Assembly: GCA_013298875.1 (NCBI GenBank)
Contig: JAAFJH010000006.1
Span: 12,856-53,715, forward strand
Source of the DNA: Synechococcales cyanobacterium bin2.concoct.b11b12b14.033
Lineage (GTDB): Bacteria; Cyanobacteriota; Vampirovibrionia; Caenarcaniphilales; Caenarcanaceae
Reading direction: 5' to 3'
Length of the DNA stretch: 40,860 nt
This document shows, piece by piece, positions 18,436 to 28,900 of this stretch. Positions within the stretch are counted from its first letter, which is position 1. Each line of letters begins with the position of its first letter. The notes beneath the pieces are model-generated. The model was not told the DNA's origin. It ran no database searches and worked only from the letters and a program-made list of their open reading frames with translations. The position numbers and the translations under genes were made by a program.

Positions 18436-19527
18436 TCACCTCCCGCAAATTGTTCTTTGGCAAGTTTGGGTTCGACCATTTGAGCAGTTCAAAGTGTAGT
18501 TTTCAGTTCGAGAGCCTAAACTACCACAATTTGGTGCACCAACTGGACAAATACATGCTTGGCCTTGGCAAGTTTCTGGCTTCCACTGACAAGTAATTAG
18601 ATCTCGTGGCATTGGTAAACCATTGGGGCAAAATCTAATTTCAGCAGTACAAATTCCACTACCAGTACAAGTTTCTGTTTTCCAACGACAGGTAATTGGA
18701 TCTCTCTGCATGGCTGAACCATTTGGACAAAATCTAATTTCTGTAGTACAAACTGGGGGTGGATTTACACGACAGATGCGTCTTTGGCAAGTTTTAGTTT
18801 GTCCTAAGCCACAGCTGAATGAATAATTCTCTAAAACAGACTGGCCATTAATTCCACAATTAGTTGGCTCACTTATAGCTGGGCAATTACAAGTTGGGGG
18901 CGGATTTACTCGACAGACTCTTCGTTGGCAAGTTTTAGTTTGTCCTAAGCCACAGCTGAATGAATAATTTTCTAAAACGGATTGCCCATTAATACCACAA
19001 TTAGGTGGATCCATTTGAGGAGGACAATTACAAGTTTGGGGTAAAGGCCTACAGACTTGACGCTGACAGCTGATATTTTGAGAAGCATAAGCACCGCAGC
19101 TATGTGTAAAGTTCTGAGTCTGAATTATTTGATTGGGCAAACAAACTAATTGACTAGTAACTGGACAAATACATACAGGGTTAGGCCTTGGTCTGGGTCG
19201 ATAATGGTCTTCTCTTTCATATTGCTCAAAGTTATAGCAAATGTCGTAAGTGGGCGGATTATAAGCATAACTTTGGCCTAAATTGTAACCAGCATTATAA
19301 TGATTAAAAGAGTTTAAATTAACCGGCTCCTGATAAGTTTTATATATGGTTTGAGGGTTAAAAAAACTCTGATAATAAGAATAATTGTTATTTGTACTTA
19401 TAGTTGAGCTTTGAAGAATAGACTGAAATGCAAACTGACCAAATGTATCAGCTTGACTTGTTAGAGGTTTAATAAAACAACAACAAATCAAAGAAAAAGC
19501 AATTAATAAATTTCTTATATGATTCAC
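18436..19527 (-). CDS. Secreted cysteine-rich repeat protein
   Basis: 363 aa; signal peptide LLIAFSLICCCFIKPLTSQA; repeated CNCP..NCGINGQSVLENYSFSCGLGQTKTCQRR(V/I)CRVNPPP and C..EIRFCPNG..M.RD.ITC.WK.ETC modules. Confidence 0.8.
   Translation of the reverse strand: MNHIRNLLIAFSLICCCFIKPLTSQADTFGQFAFQSILQSSTISTNNNYSYYQSFFNPQTIYKTYQEPVNLNSFNHYNAGYNLGQSYAYNPPTYDICYNFEQYEREDHYRPRPRPNPVCICPVTSQLVCLPNQIIQTQNFTHSCGAYASQNISCQRQVCRPLPQTCNCPPQMDPPNCGINGQSVLENYSFSCGLGQTKTCQRRVCRVNPPPTCNCPAISEPTNCGINGQSVLENYSFSCGLGQTKTCQRRICRVNPPPVCTTEIRFCPNGSAMQRDPITCRWKTETCTGSGICTAEIRFCPNGLPMPRDLITCQWKPETCQGQACICPVGAPNCGSLGSRTENYTLNCSNGRTQTCQRTICGR
18562..18751 (-). repeat. Two tandem approximately 90-100-bp units in the Cys-rich gene
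   Basis: 18562-18651 and 18664-18751 share (a/g)caagtttctg.cttcca...gacaggtaatt.gatctc....gc.t....aaccatt.gg.caaaatctaatttc..cagtacaaa; encode CTAEIRFCPNG... and CTTEIRFCPNG.... Confidence 0.85.
18755..19036 (-). repeat. Two tandem approximately 141-bp units in the Cys-rich gene
   Basis: 18755-18895 and 18896-19036 share ttggcaagttttagtttgtcctaagccacagctgaatgaataatt(c/t)tctaaaac(a/g)ga.tg.ccattaat(t/a)ccacaatta. Confidence 0.9.
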
Positions 19528-19682
19528 TTAAAAAAACTCCTTGAAAAATTAAAATATATTTATGGACTCAAATGTATTTAACAATGTCAAAATTTAATTT
19601 TAGTTAAATATAAATTCAAGAAATTTTTTTCAATAAGAATATTTTAACCAAAAATTTCATTAAGCAGCATTAAACGATACTA

Positions 19683-20228
19683 ATGAATGATCAAGGTTTA
19701 GAAAAAATAAATCAGGATTTAAGAAATACAGCTTGGAATAAATGCCTAGAAGTAAAACCAGAATTAGCTTGGGAAAATTTTAAAAACATTATTTTGCAAA
19801 TGCAATTTGGCGGGGCTTCTAGTAATGGAGAAGCTCAACGTTTATTTTGGGCAGAACAAATAAAGTATAAAAAATTTTTTGACCAATCTCCGCTTGAATT
19901 AGCTCAAAACTTAAGCCACGAAATTCAAAATGGTTTTCAAAATTTTTCACGGCCAATTTCCAACTCAGCAAATGAAGAAAGTCAATTAAGTGAGATTTTA
20001 CATTATTATTTCTCATCAGAGCAGTTCTTGGATAATTTTAAACTGGCTTTAAATAATCAATTATCATTCAACAAGGTCGAGCCAGAGCCTAAATCACATA
20101 ATACTTACAATTTTAATTCTGGCGCAAAAATAGCCGAAAGACCTGAAGTAGCAGCATACTTGACTGGACAATTTACTTCGCTTCCAGCTCGCATTAAAGA
20201 GATTATTGATTCTTTAAACATTCATTAA
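19683..20228 (+). CDS. Hypothetical protein, 181 aa
   Basis: Intact ORF; no recognised domain. Confidence 0.6.
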   Translation: MNDQGLEKINQDLRNTAWNKCLEVKPELAWENFKNIILQMQFGGASSNGEAQRLFWAEQIKYKKFFDQSPLELAQNLSHEIQNGFQNFSRPISNSANEESQLSEILHYYFSSEQFLDNFKLALNNQLSFNKVEPEPKSHNTYNFNSGAKIAERPEVAAYLTGQFTSLPARIKEIIDSLNIH

Positions 20229-20335
20229 AATACAAAATATTAAAACGGACAATAAAAAAGTTTGAGAAAGCATTAATCCTGTATTAACGTTAATATATTT
20301 TAATTGAATGTTTTTATAATAATAGGGTTCTTTTT

Positions 20336-21220
20336 CTAAACTAAATCCATTTCAAGTTGGCCGATGAAGACGCTTTGAGCTGGGCCACTCATATAAATAT
20401 TATTATTTTCTTTATTCCACTCGATGTTTAAAGTGCCGCCCGGTAAATTCACTTCAATCAATTCTCCCGGAGGTAAAATTAAATTTTTCAAATGAGCTGC
20501 CACCACAGTCGAACAAGCTCCTGTTCCACAAGCCAAAGTAATTCCACAGCCTCTTTCCCAAACTTTTAAATCAATTATATTTTCCGCTCTCACAAAAGCA
20601 AATTCAACATTAGTTTTTTCGGGGAAATAATTATGTTTTTCAAAGATGGAACCGTATTTTTCCAGGTCTAAGTTTTCAAATTCAGCCAAGCTATTTAAAA
20701 AGACAATGGCATGTGGATTTCCCATACTGACTGGTGTAAATAAAAATTCTTTATCTAAAATTTGAACTTTATAATCAATTAATTTGTCTTTGTCTAACTC
20801 GATTGAAAGAGGAATTTCAGCTGATTTAAGTTTTGGATTTCCCATATTAACTTTTATTTGGCCATTTGCTTGAACAGAAGGTTGAATTATGCCAGCTAAT
20901 GTTTCAACCGTAAATTCACTTTTATTCGTTAAACCTCGGTCAAAGACATATTTGGCAAAACATCTCATTCCATTTCCGCACATTTGCCCATAACTACCGT
21001 CGGAGTTAATATAAGACCAAACAAAATCGGCTTCTGACGCATGAGTTAAACTATTTTTGACAATAATCAAACCATCAGCTCCAACTGAATAATGCCTATC
21101 ACAAAGGATTTTGGCTAAGTTTTGCTCAGTAATAGTGTGAGGTAAATGTTTTTCATGAATTAATATAAAATCATTACCCAAGCCATGCATTTTTTCAAAA
21201 GGTAATATGTAAATTGCCAT
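20336..21220 (-). CDS. dapF: Diaminopimelate epimerase
   Basis: 294 aa; FEKMHGLGNDFILIHE, NSDGSYGQMCGNGMRCFAKYV, GNPHAIVFL, WERGCGITLACGTGACSTVVAAH. Confidence 0.97.
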   Translation of the reverse strand: MAIYILPFEKMHGLGNDFILIHEKHLPHTITEQNLAKILCDRHYSVGADGLIIVKNSLTHASEADFVWSYINSDGSYGQMCGNGMRCFAKYVFDRGLTNKSEFTVETLAGIIQPSVQANGQIKVNMGNPKLKSAEIPLSIELDKDKLIDYKVQILDKEFLFTPVSMGNPHAIVFLNSLAEFENLDLEKYGSIFEKHNYFPEKTNVEFAFVRAENIIDLKVWERGCGITLACGTGACSTVVAAHLKNLILPPGELIEVNLPGGTLNIEWNKENNNIYMSGPAQSVFIGQLEMDLV

Positions 21221-21310
21221 ATTCTTGTAAAATAGTTCAAAATAGTTGAATTAAGTATATGCAAGCTATTTAAATGCTGTAAAGTTTTTTAGAATTTAAA
21301 ATAAATAATA

Positions 21311-22561
21311 GTGAAAAAAATTAAAATAGCCAATTTATCAAATAAGAATCCCAGCCCCGAAAGTCCTATTGGTTCTCGACCAAAGTACAAGATTTCCCCT
21401 GGCCGACCAGATTATACATTTATTTTTTTTATTGTATCTTTAGCTATTTTTGGTTTAATAATGCTGCTTAGTGCTTCTAGCTATGAATCTGAGACTTTAA
21501 CTAAATATCCACAAACTTTTTTTCTCAAGCAAGCCGGAGCCATGGGAATCGCCCTGACTTTGATGTTTATTATAAGTTTTGTAAATTATAATTTTTTAAG
21601 ATTGCTTAGCTGGCCTTTGGCTTCTATAGCTTTAATTAGTTTGATTTTAGTCGAATTCTCACCTTTAGGTATTGTCTCAGGTGGCTCACAACGTTGGTTG
21701 AATTTAGGACCATTTAGTTTTCAGCCCTCTGAGATAGTGAAAATTGCAACTTTGCTTTTAATGGCTGATGGCTTGTCACGGTTTGAATGGAAACATATTG
21801 AAGTTTTGAAACGTTTAGGTTGTTGTTTATTAATGTGTGCATTAGTCCTTAAAGAGCCAGATTTAGGCACTTCTATTTTAATTATTGCTTCCTGTGGGTC
21901 GCTGATGTTAATTGGCGGTACTAATTTGTTTTTATTTATCTCAGCCGGTTTAATGGGCTTAGGAGCAGTTGTAGCAAGTATTTTGCATAATCCTTATCAA
22001 TTACAAAGGTTTCAGGCTTGGCTAGCTCCCGAAAAAGATCCCTTAAATACTGGTTACAACCTTTTACAGTCTTATTATGCAATTGCTTGGGGAGGATTAT
22101 TTGGCACTGGCTATGGTGATTCTTTGCATAAATCTGGTTACTTGCCGATAAGTTATGCTGATTTTATTTTTGCCATTATCTGCGAGGAACTTGGTAGTTT
22201 AGGGGCTTTTTTGGTAATTGGAGCTTTTATTTATTTACTCTGTAAAGGTTTTTCAATCGCCTTAAAAGCAGCTAATTCTTTTGGGAAATTATTGGGATTG
22301 GGTATTGTAATTTGCTTAAGCGTTCAAACTATTTTCAATTTAAGTGGTGTTGTTGGCTTACTACCCGTAACTGGTATGCCATTACCTTTAATCAGTTATG
22401 GTAAAACCTCAGTGATTGTAGTTGGCTTTATGTTAGGAATTTTAATTAATATATCTCGGTATAAAAAAGTGCTGATGCTCGAACATGAAATTCCAATTAA
22501 GTCATTAGTTCACCCATCTAAGCCTAGCAAGATCAAACCTTCTTTCTTGAAAACATTATAA
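21311..22561 (+). CDS. ftsW: FtsW/RodA/SpoVE (SEDS) family peptidoglycan polymerase, probably FtsW
   Basis: 416 aa, GTG start; QRWLNLGPFSFQPSEIVKIATLL, LKEPDLGTSILI, LPISYADFIFAIICEELGSLGAF, TGMPLPLISYGKTS. Confidence 0.9.
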   Translation: MKKIKIANLSNKNPSPESPIGSRPKYKISPGRPDYTFIFFIVSLAIFGLIMLLSASSYESETLTKYPQTFFLKQAGAMGIALTLMFIISFVNYNFLRLLSWPLASIALISLILVEFSPLGIVSGGSQRWLNLGPFSFQPSEIVKIATLLLMADGLSRFEWKHIEVLKRLGCCLLMCALVLKEPDLGTSILIIASCGSLMLIGGTNLFLFISAGLMGLGAVVASILHNPYQLQRFQAWLAPEKDPLNTGYNLLQSYYAIAWGGLFGTGYGDSLHKSGYLPISYADFIFAIICEELGSLGAFLVIGAFIYLLCKGFSIALKAANSFGKLLGLGIVICLSVQTIFNLSGVVGLLPVTGMPLPLISYGKTSVIVVGFMLGILINISRYKKVLMLEHEIPIKSLVHPSKPSKIKPSFLKTL

Positions 22562-22604
22562 AGTCAGTTTTTTATTTTAAATTGCTTAAATAGTAAAAAC
22601 GAAT

Positions 22605-23321
22605 ATGAATTATAAAGACAAAAAATTATTTGGAAGTATACTGTTAGCCGCTGGTAATAGCCAAAGATTAGGTTTAAATGTGGCTAAACAATTTTGCTCA
22701 TTAAAAGACAATTTATCAGTTTTAGAAATTAGCTTAGAAAATATAAGTCCTTTTGCTGAAAATATTGTTATTGCTCTTCCGGCAACAGAATTGGAGAATT
22801 TAAAATTACTTGGTGAGCTAAAATTAATTGCCGAAAAATTTGATACTAATTTGTTTTTTACACCAGGTGGACAAAGTCGTTTTGAATCAGTTTTAAAAGC
22901 CTTTAAAATTATTAAAGATAAAAATCCATATTTATTCATTCATGATAGTGCCAGAGCATTAACTTCACACTTTGACTTGGAAAATTTATTGAATATAACT
23001 ATTAAGTATAAAGCCGCTATTTTGGCTCAGCCAGCCAGTGATACTATAAAATTAAATTCAGACGATGAAAGTACGGATAAATATATTCAAAAAACAATAT
23101 CTCGCAGCAATTTGTGGATGGCACAAACTCCACAAGCTTTTGAAATGGAATTATATAAAAGAGCCACAAATAACGCCAAAGATTATAAAGGTGAACTTAC
23201 CGATGATGCCAGCTTAATTGAATTATTGGGTGAGAAAGTTTATTTAGTTGAAGCCAAGCATTTAAACTTCAAAATTACTAATTTAGCTGACTTGAACTTA
23301 GCCAGAAAAATACTAAGTTAA
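22605..23321 (+). CDS. ispD: 2-C-methyl-D-erythritol 4-phosphate cytidylyltransferase
   Basis: 238 aa; SILLAAGNSQRLGLNVAKQF, HDSARALTSHFDLENLL, PASDTIKL, SRSNLWMAQTPQAFEMELYKRA, LTDDASLIELLGEKVYLVE. Confidence 0.92.
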   Translation: MNYKDKKLFGSILLAAGNSQRLGLNVAKQFCSLKDNLSVLEISLENISPFAENIVIALPATELENLKLLGELKLIAEKFDTNLFFTPGGQSRFESVLKAFKIIKDKNPYLFIHDSARALTSHFDLENLLNITIKYKAAILAQPASDTIKLNSDDESTDKYIQKTISRSNLWMAQTPQAFEMELYKRATNNAKDYKGELTDDASLIELLGEKVYLVEAKHLNFKITNLADLNLARKILS

Positions 23322-23394
23322 GTTTTGACCTTAATTTACTTTGGCTTTGCTAATATTGAATTTACTAAGTTAGAAAATATAAGGACTAAATCAA

Positions 23395-23898
23395 ATGGGA
23401 TTTTTTGAATTTTTAAAAGACGTTGGCGGAAATTTATTAGGTAAAGGCAATGATGTTAAAGCCATTAATGATTTATTACAAGAAGAATTAGGTCATAAAA
23501 TTGAAAACTTGCAAGTTGAGTTTAAAGATGGAAATGCAAAATTATTTGGTACTTGTGATACCCCAGAAACCAGAGAAAAAGCCATTTTATTAACTGGGAA
23601 CTTGAAAGGCGTTAATGGTGTTGATGCAACTGAATTGTCTTATGAAGCTTGCCAAATTGAAGATTCCGAACAAACTGCTACTGAACAAGCTGATATTCCT
23701 AAACCAGCTGCTCTCAAAGCTCCAGAATTAACCACTGAATTTTATACTATTAAATCTGGTGATACTCTTTCAGCGATTGCCAAGCATTATTACGGAGATG
23801 CTAATAAATATAACCTGATTTTTGAAGCTAACCGTGAAGTAATTAAGCATCCAGATAAAATTTATCCTGGTCAACAAATTCGCATTCCAAAAAAATAG
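23395..23898 (+). CDS. BON-domain plus LysM-domain protein
   Basis: 167 aa; BON-like LQVEFKDGNAKLFGTCDTPETREKAILLTGNLKGVNGVDATEL; LysM YTIKSGDTLSAIAKHYYGDANKYNLIFEANREVIKHPDKIYPGQQIRIPKK. Confidence 0.92.
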   Translation: MGFFEFLKDVGGNLLGKGNDVKAINDLLQEELGHKIENLQVEFKDGNAKLFGTCDTPETREKAILLTGNLKGVNGVDATELSYEACQIEDSEQTATEQADIPKPAALKAPELTTEFYTIKSGDTLSAIAKHYYGDANKYNLIFEANREVIKHPDKIYPGQQIRIPKK

Positions 23899-23992
23899 GA
23901 ATTTATTTATTTCTTAATTTTCATTAGGCTATTATAGAAATATTATAAAAGTTAGTTCTGCAAACTTTAATCGTCGGTAAAATCCAAATATT

Positions 23993-25852
23993 ATGAAAGA
24001 TAAACCAGAAAACCAATTTCCAGATTCTTTTAGTATTAATGGTTCTAATGCTTTACTCAAAAGTTTAGAAGCCAATGATGTTAAAACTATTTTTGGTTAT
24101 CCTGGTGGCGTTTTATTGGGTCTTTATGACGAGATTTATGCTCAAAATAAAATCAGGCATATTTTAGTTAGACATGAACAAGGAGCTGCCCACGCAGCTG
24201 ATGGATATGCAAGAGTATCCGGGAAACCGGGTGTTTGTTTGGCTACTTCTGGACCGGGTGCGACTAATTTGTTAACTGGTATTTGCTCGGCTCAAATGGA
24301 TTCGATACCAATTATTGCTTTAACGGGTCAAGTTCCTAGTGCAATGATTGGTAAAGATGCTTTTCAGGAAGCTGATTTATTTAATTTATCTTTGCCGATT
24401 ACAAAACATAATTATTTAGTTAAATCTTCGGATAAAATTCCGCAAACCATTAATGAGGCTTTTACTATTGCGGTTAACGGCAAGCCTGGACCAGTTTTAG
24501 TTGATTTGCCGAAAGATGTTTTAAACAATAAATTTGAGTGGAATGGACAAATGCCAGAAGTTAAATTACCTGGCTTACCTAAAACTTTAAAACCTTCGGC
24601 CGACAAGCTTAATTTAGCCGCTAAAATGATTTTGCAAGCTAAAAGGCCTGTTTTATATATTGGTGGTGGCGTTATCAGCTCAGGAGCCAATCAAGAAGCT
24701 AAACAATTAGCCGAAAGTTGTTTAATTCCGGTTGTGTGGACTTTAATGGGCAAAGGAGCTGTATCAGACAGTCATGCACTTAATTTGGGTATGTTGGGTA
24801 TGCATGGTATGCCGGCGGCTAATTTTGCGATTTATGAAAGTGATTTATTAATTGCCGTTGGAGTCCGGTTTGATGATAGAGCTACAGGTAAGCTAGAAAC
24901 TTTTGCTCCTAATGCCAAAGTTATTCATTTAGATATTGATCCAGCCGAAATTGGCAAAAACCGTAAAATTTTACCCGGTATTGATTTGTCATTAATTGGA
25001 GACGCCAAAACCATTTTGACAGAGCTAATTCAAGTTATTAATAAGCAAAAGCCCTTGACTGAAAATTGGTTAAATAAAGTTAAACAATGGCAAAAAGAAT
25101 ATCCTTTAGATGATTCAGCCGCCAGAAGCCGTATTGCCCCGCATGATATTTTTAAAGCTTTAAATGAAGTGGCTAATGATGCAATTTATACGACTGATGT
25201 TGGACAACATCAAATGTGGGCAGCTCAATATATAAAATCTGAAAATCCTCGCCGCTGGATAACTTCGGGTGGTTTAGGCACTATGGGGTTTGGTTTACCG
25301 GCAGCTATTGGAGCTAAAGCCGCGGCTCAAGATATGGAATTAGAAAAACCAGTTATTTGTATAAGTGGAGATGGTAGTTTTCAAATGTGTCAGCAAGAAA
25401 TTGGCACCATGACTTCACATAATATACCGGTAACCACAATTATTTTAAATAATGGAAATTTGGGAATGGTTCGGCAATGGCAAGAATTATTTTACGATCG
25501 TCATTACAGTTTTTCGGATTTGCGTAGCGGAACACCCGATTATGTTAAATTAGCTCAAGCTTATGGAATTAGTGGAATTCGCAGCGATAAACCTGAAGAT
25601 TTGAAAGAAATATTTAGCCAAGCTTTAAAATTGAATGAACCTATTATTATTGACCTAGATTTACATCCGGAAGCAAATGTTTATCCGATTGTGCCACCAG
25701 GAGGTTCTAATCATCGGGCCGAAGGAATTGGCTTAAAAACAGTACCCGAAAATCGAAGCAATAATGACTATGAAGAAGATGTTTTAAGAGCACCCGTAAA
25801 TACGATTAGTAATTTTAAAATTCTTCAAACTAATTCTAATTCTTTAATTTAA
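23993..25852 (+). CDS. ilvB: Acetolactate synthase, catalytic (large) subunit
   Basis: 619 aa; GYPGGVLLGLYDEI, RHEQGAAHAADGYARVSGKPGVCLATSGPGATNL, TTDVGQHQMWAAQ, GDGSFQMCQQEIGTM, NNGNLGMVRQWQELFY. Confidence 0.96.
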   Translation: MKDKPENQFPDSFSINGSNALLKSLEANDVKTIFGYPGGVLLGLYDEIYAQNKIRHILVRHEQGAAHAADGYARVSGKPGVCLATSGPGATNLLTGICSAQMDSIPIIALTGQVPSAMIGKDAFQEADLFNLSLPITKHNYLVKSSDKIPQTINEAFTIAVNGKPGPVLVDLPKDVLNNKFEWNGQMPEVKLPGLPKTLKPSADKLNLAAKMILQAKRPVLYIGGGVISSGANQEAKQLAESCLIPVVWTLMGKGAVSDSHALNLGMLGMHGMPAANFAIYESDLLIAVGVRFDDRATGKLETFAPNAKVIHLDIDPAEIGKNRKILPGIDLSLIGDAKTILTELIQVINKQKPLTENWLNKVKQWQKEYPLDDSAARSRIAPHDIFKALNEVANDAIYTTDVGQHQMWAAQYIKSENPRRWITSGGLGTMGFGLPAAIGAKAAAQDMELEKPVICISGDGSFQMCQQEIGTMTSHNIPVTTIILNNGNLGMVRQWQELFYDRHYSFSDLRSGTPDYVKLAQAYGISGIRSDKPEDLKEIFSQALKLNEPIIIDLDLHPEANVYPIVPPGGSNHRAEGIGLKTVPENRSNNDYEEDVLRAPVNTISNFKILQTNSNSLI

Positions 25853-25969
25853 AGCAAAGGTTAAAGAGTCAAAGCTGTCTGAATTTTGTAAAATTAATAA
25901 AAAACCTTTAAAGTTATGAGTTGATTCAAAATATCTCAAATATGATCGCGAGAGATAAAAAGAAATTTT

Positions 25970-28900
25970 ATGACTTTAAAAAAATATTTTCTCATTTTTG
26001 TTTTCAGTTTAATTAGTCTGATAATTGGGGCTTTGCTTTTTTTTGCTATCCGCATAGATTTGGGTTTAAATCTGGCAGATAAAAGTATTGAAAAGTTTTT
26101 TAAAGACAATTTAATTTGTTCAAAGCGTGGTTGGAAAGGGTTTTTGAATTTATCCTTAGAAAATTGCCAAAATCAAAAAGCTTTTTTTAAGGTTAAAACC
26201 TTGAATTATAATTTGTTAACTGGTCATTTAAAGCTGGATAGCCCAGAAATTACCTTAGCGGGAAAAACGAAAAAAGCTAGCAAGTTCCCGAAAATACCCA
26301 GCTTTTTAAGGTCAGTTGAAATTCATAATTTAAAAATTAATGGTCTTTTAAATAATTTAAATTTGCCAAATAGCTTATTAACCGATGATTTAGAAGAATT
26401 AAAAGGTCAAGCTGACTTAAAATTAGACTTTATAAAATTAAATCGGCAAATTTTGAATGATAATGCTTGGCAAATTGAAGCTCATAATTTTAAGGAAAAA
26501 CTTCAAATTAAAGGTTTAATTGGTGATAAATTAGACTTAAAAGTTATAACGAAAAAATTTGGCTTGGCTCATAATTCATTTAATGGTGATTTTAATATTA
26601 GGAATGCTAACTGGCAAAAATCGCCTTTTGAAATTGATTTTAATTCTTTGCAAGTCAAGACTCCACGATTAATTCAGCCCATTATTATAAAAGGAAAAGT
26701 TTATTTAAATAATGATCTGAAAACTATTAATAAATTTCAAGACTTTAGTTTAAAAAGTGGTAATTTGTTCATCCACTCTCATGATGAAGTAAATAAAGAA
26801 TTATTAATTGATAAATTTGAAATAAAAGAATTTGTTAAAAATGTTACCCAAGGGCTGGAAGATTTGAAAGTGCAGAGTGGCTTGGCGAGCGGTCAGCTTA
26901 AAATTAATAATGCAAATAATTTTAAAGATAGTATTTTGAAATTACAATTTGTTGACTTGCAAGCTCAAAGCCCTAAATATAATTCAAAAATAAAAAACAT
27001 CCGTGGAGAAATTAGTCTGCAGCCTCTCAAAATTAAAGCTTCTAAACCTAATCTTAAATCATTTGATTTTTTGAAAAACTTTGGTTTAATTAGCTTAAAT
27101 TTAATGACTGAATTTGAAAATAAAATAAGTCCTAAAAATCAATTTGTAATTACTAGTAAGGGCAAAGCCAATATAATATTTTCTGAACAGAGTAATTTAA
27201 AAGCCTTAATTCAGCTCGATAATTCTGAAATTTGGTCAAAAGAAATCGGAAAATTACCTTTTGCCGGAATTATACAAACCAATAATGATAATTTAGATTT
27301 TAATCTTAAAACGCAGACTAGTAGTCCTCAAATAAGTTCAAATATTATTTCACTGAATGGTAATTTCACCTCTTGGCTTAGCTCTCAAAATGGGAAAGTT
27401 CAAGTTGAATCAAATCAAATTAATTTAAAACCTAATTTACCAATTGCAAAAGCTAAGCTCCTAAAAGTTGACCTGGAAAATCTACTTTTGAATTTAACTG
27501 TTCAGAATAAAAAAGTTAGCTTGACCGATGGGCAATTAAAATTAAAAAATATAGAAGCTTCACTCAAAACAGGCAAAAGAATTAATTTACGCAATGGAAA
27601 TCTTTCAATTAATCGTCAAGTGCTTAGTTTGGATAATTTAAACTATGAAAATAAAGTATTTTTTAAAGCTTTTATGCCTGCCACTAATTTAAATCGTCTC
27701 TCTGTTAAGCAAATTCATTGGTTTGCAAAAGGTTTAATGAGCCTGGATGAATTATTTAATTTGATTGAAAGCTATGACGGAAGCCTAAAAATAAATAAAT
27801 CTAAATACAAATTATCCGGAATGACGAATTTCGCTTTGGAAGGACAAGGCCAAAATTTGAAAGCTGTGGATATTAATTTGAATAAAGGGCAAGCTTATTG
27901 GGGAAAAGACTTGTGGTTGAATAATTTGAGTGCTTTGATTAAGTTAAACGAAAAAAACCAATTAATTTTAGACAATTTGGAAGCCGCTTTAAAAGAGCAT
28001 AGCCAAATTCAGGCCAAAGGAATTTTTGACCCATTTAAATTAAGATTAAATATTTTAATTCATCCTAAGAGCTTGTTAGCTGATTATGCCAAAATTAATT
28101 TTGCTGAACATATTTATATTCCTATTCAAGTTAATTTAAGTCCTAATTTCAAAACGCAGGATTTAAACTTTCAGTTCAGCTCTAATTTGCGGAAATTGCA
28201 GTTAAATAATGGCATTATTCACTTTGCTCAAGATTTAAGCTTAAGCAAGTTAATTGGCTCAGGTAAGCTTAATTGGGCGAGTCAAAATTTTGTTTTAACT
28301 GATTTAATTTATCAAGGCGATGAATTCGGTTTAATTTTAAATGCCCAAGGCAAGCCCGACAATATTAATTTAGTTTTAGAATCAGCTCCTTTACTCGATT
28401 TAGCTGAAATTGCCAAACTTTGGTCAAACGAATATGCTGGAGGAGCCTTCCGGGGAAAAGTAGTGGCAAATGGCATCAATTTAAAAAATCCAAAATCTTG
28501 GCTGAAAGACTTAAAGCTCGAATTATATTCTGAAGAAGATGTGCATGATATTGAATATGGAATATTATACGGCAAACACTTTCAACTTTATTCTGAGGTT
28601 AAAGAGGGAGATGGTTATTTAACTTTAAGCACCAAAAAAGGAAAAATTAAGAATTTACAAATTACGGATTTATATTCTTCTTTAAAAATTATAAATGGAA
28701 AAACTGCCCAATTTGAAGAAGTCTCTTTCAAAGCAGCCGAAGGTAAAGCTAATTTGCAGGGAGAAATTGATCTCGACAGTGGAGAATCTGATTTAATTGG
28801 AAATATGAAAAATGTCAATATTGAAACAATTACTAATAATTTATTCGGCAATTCAGGCGACTATAACGGCACTGGCAATTTAAATTATGAATTGAAAGGA

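Noticed and set aside
18623-18826. 67-aa plus-strand ORF
   Set aside because: Opposite the repeat region of the Cys-rich gene; its apparent repeats mirror that gene.
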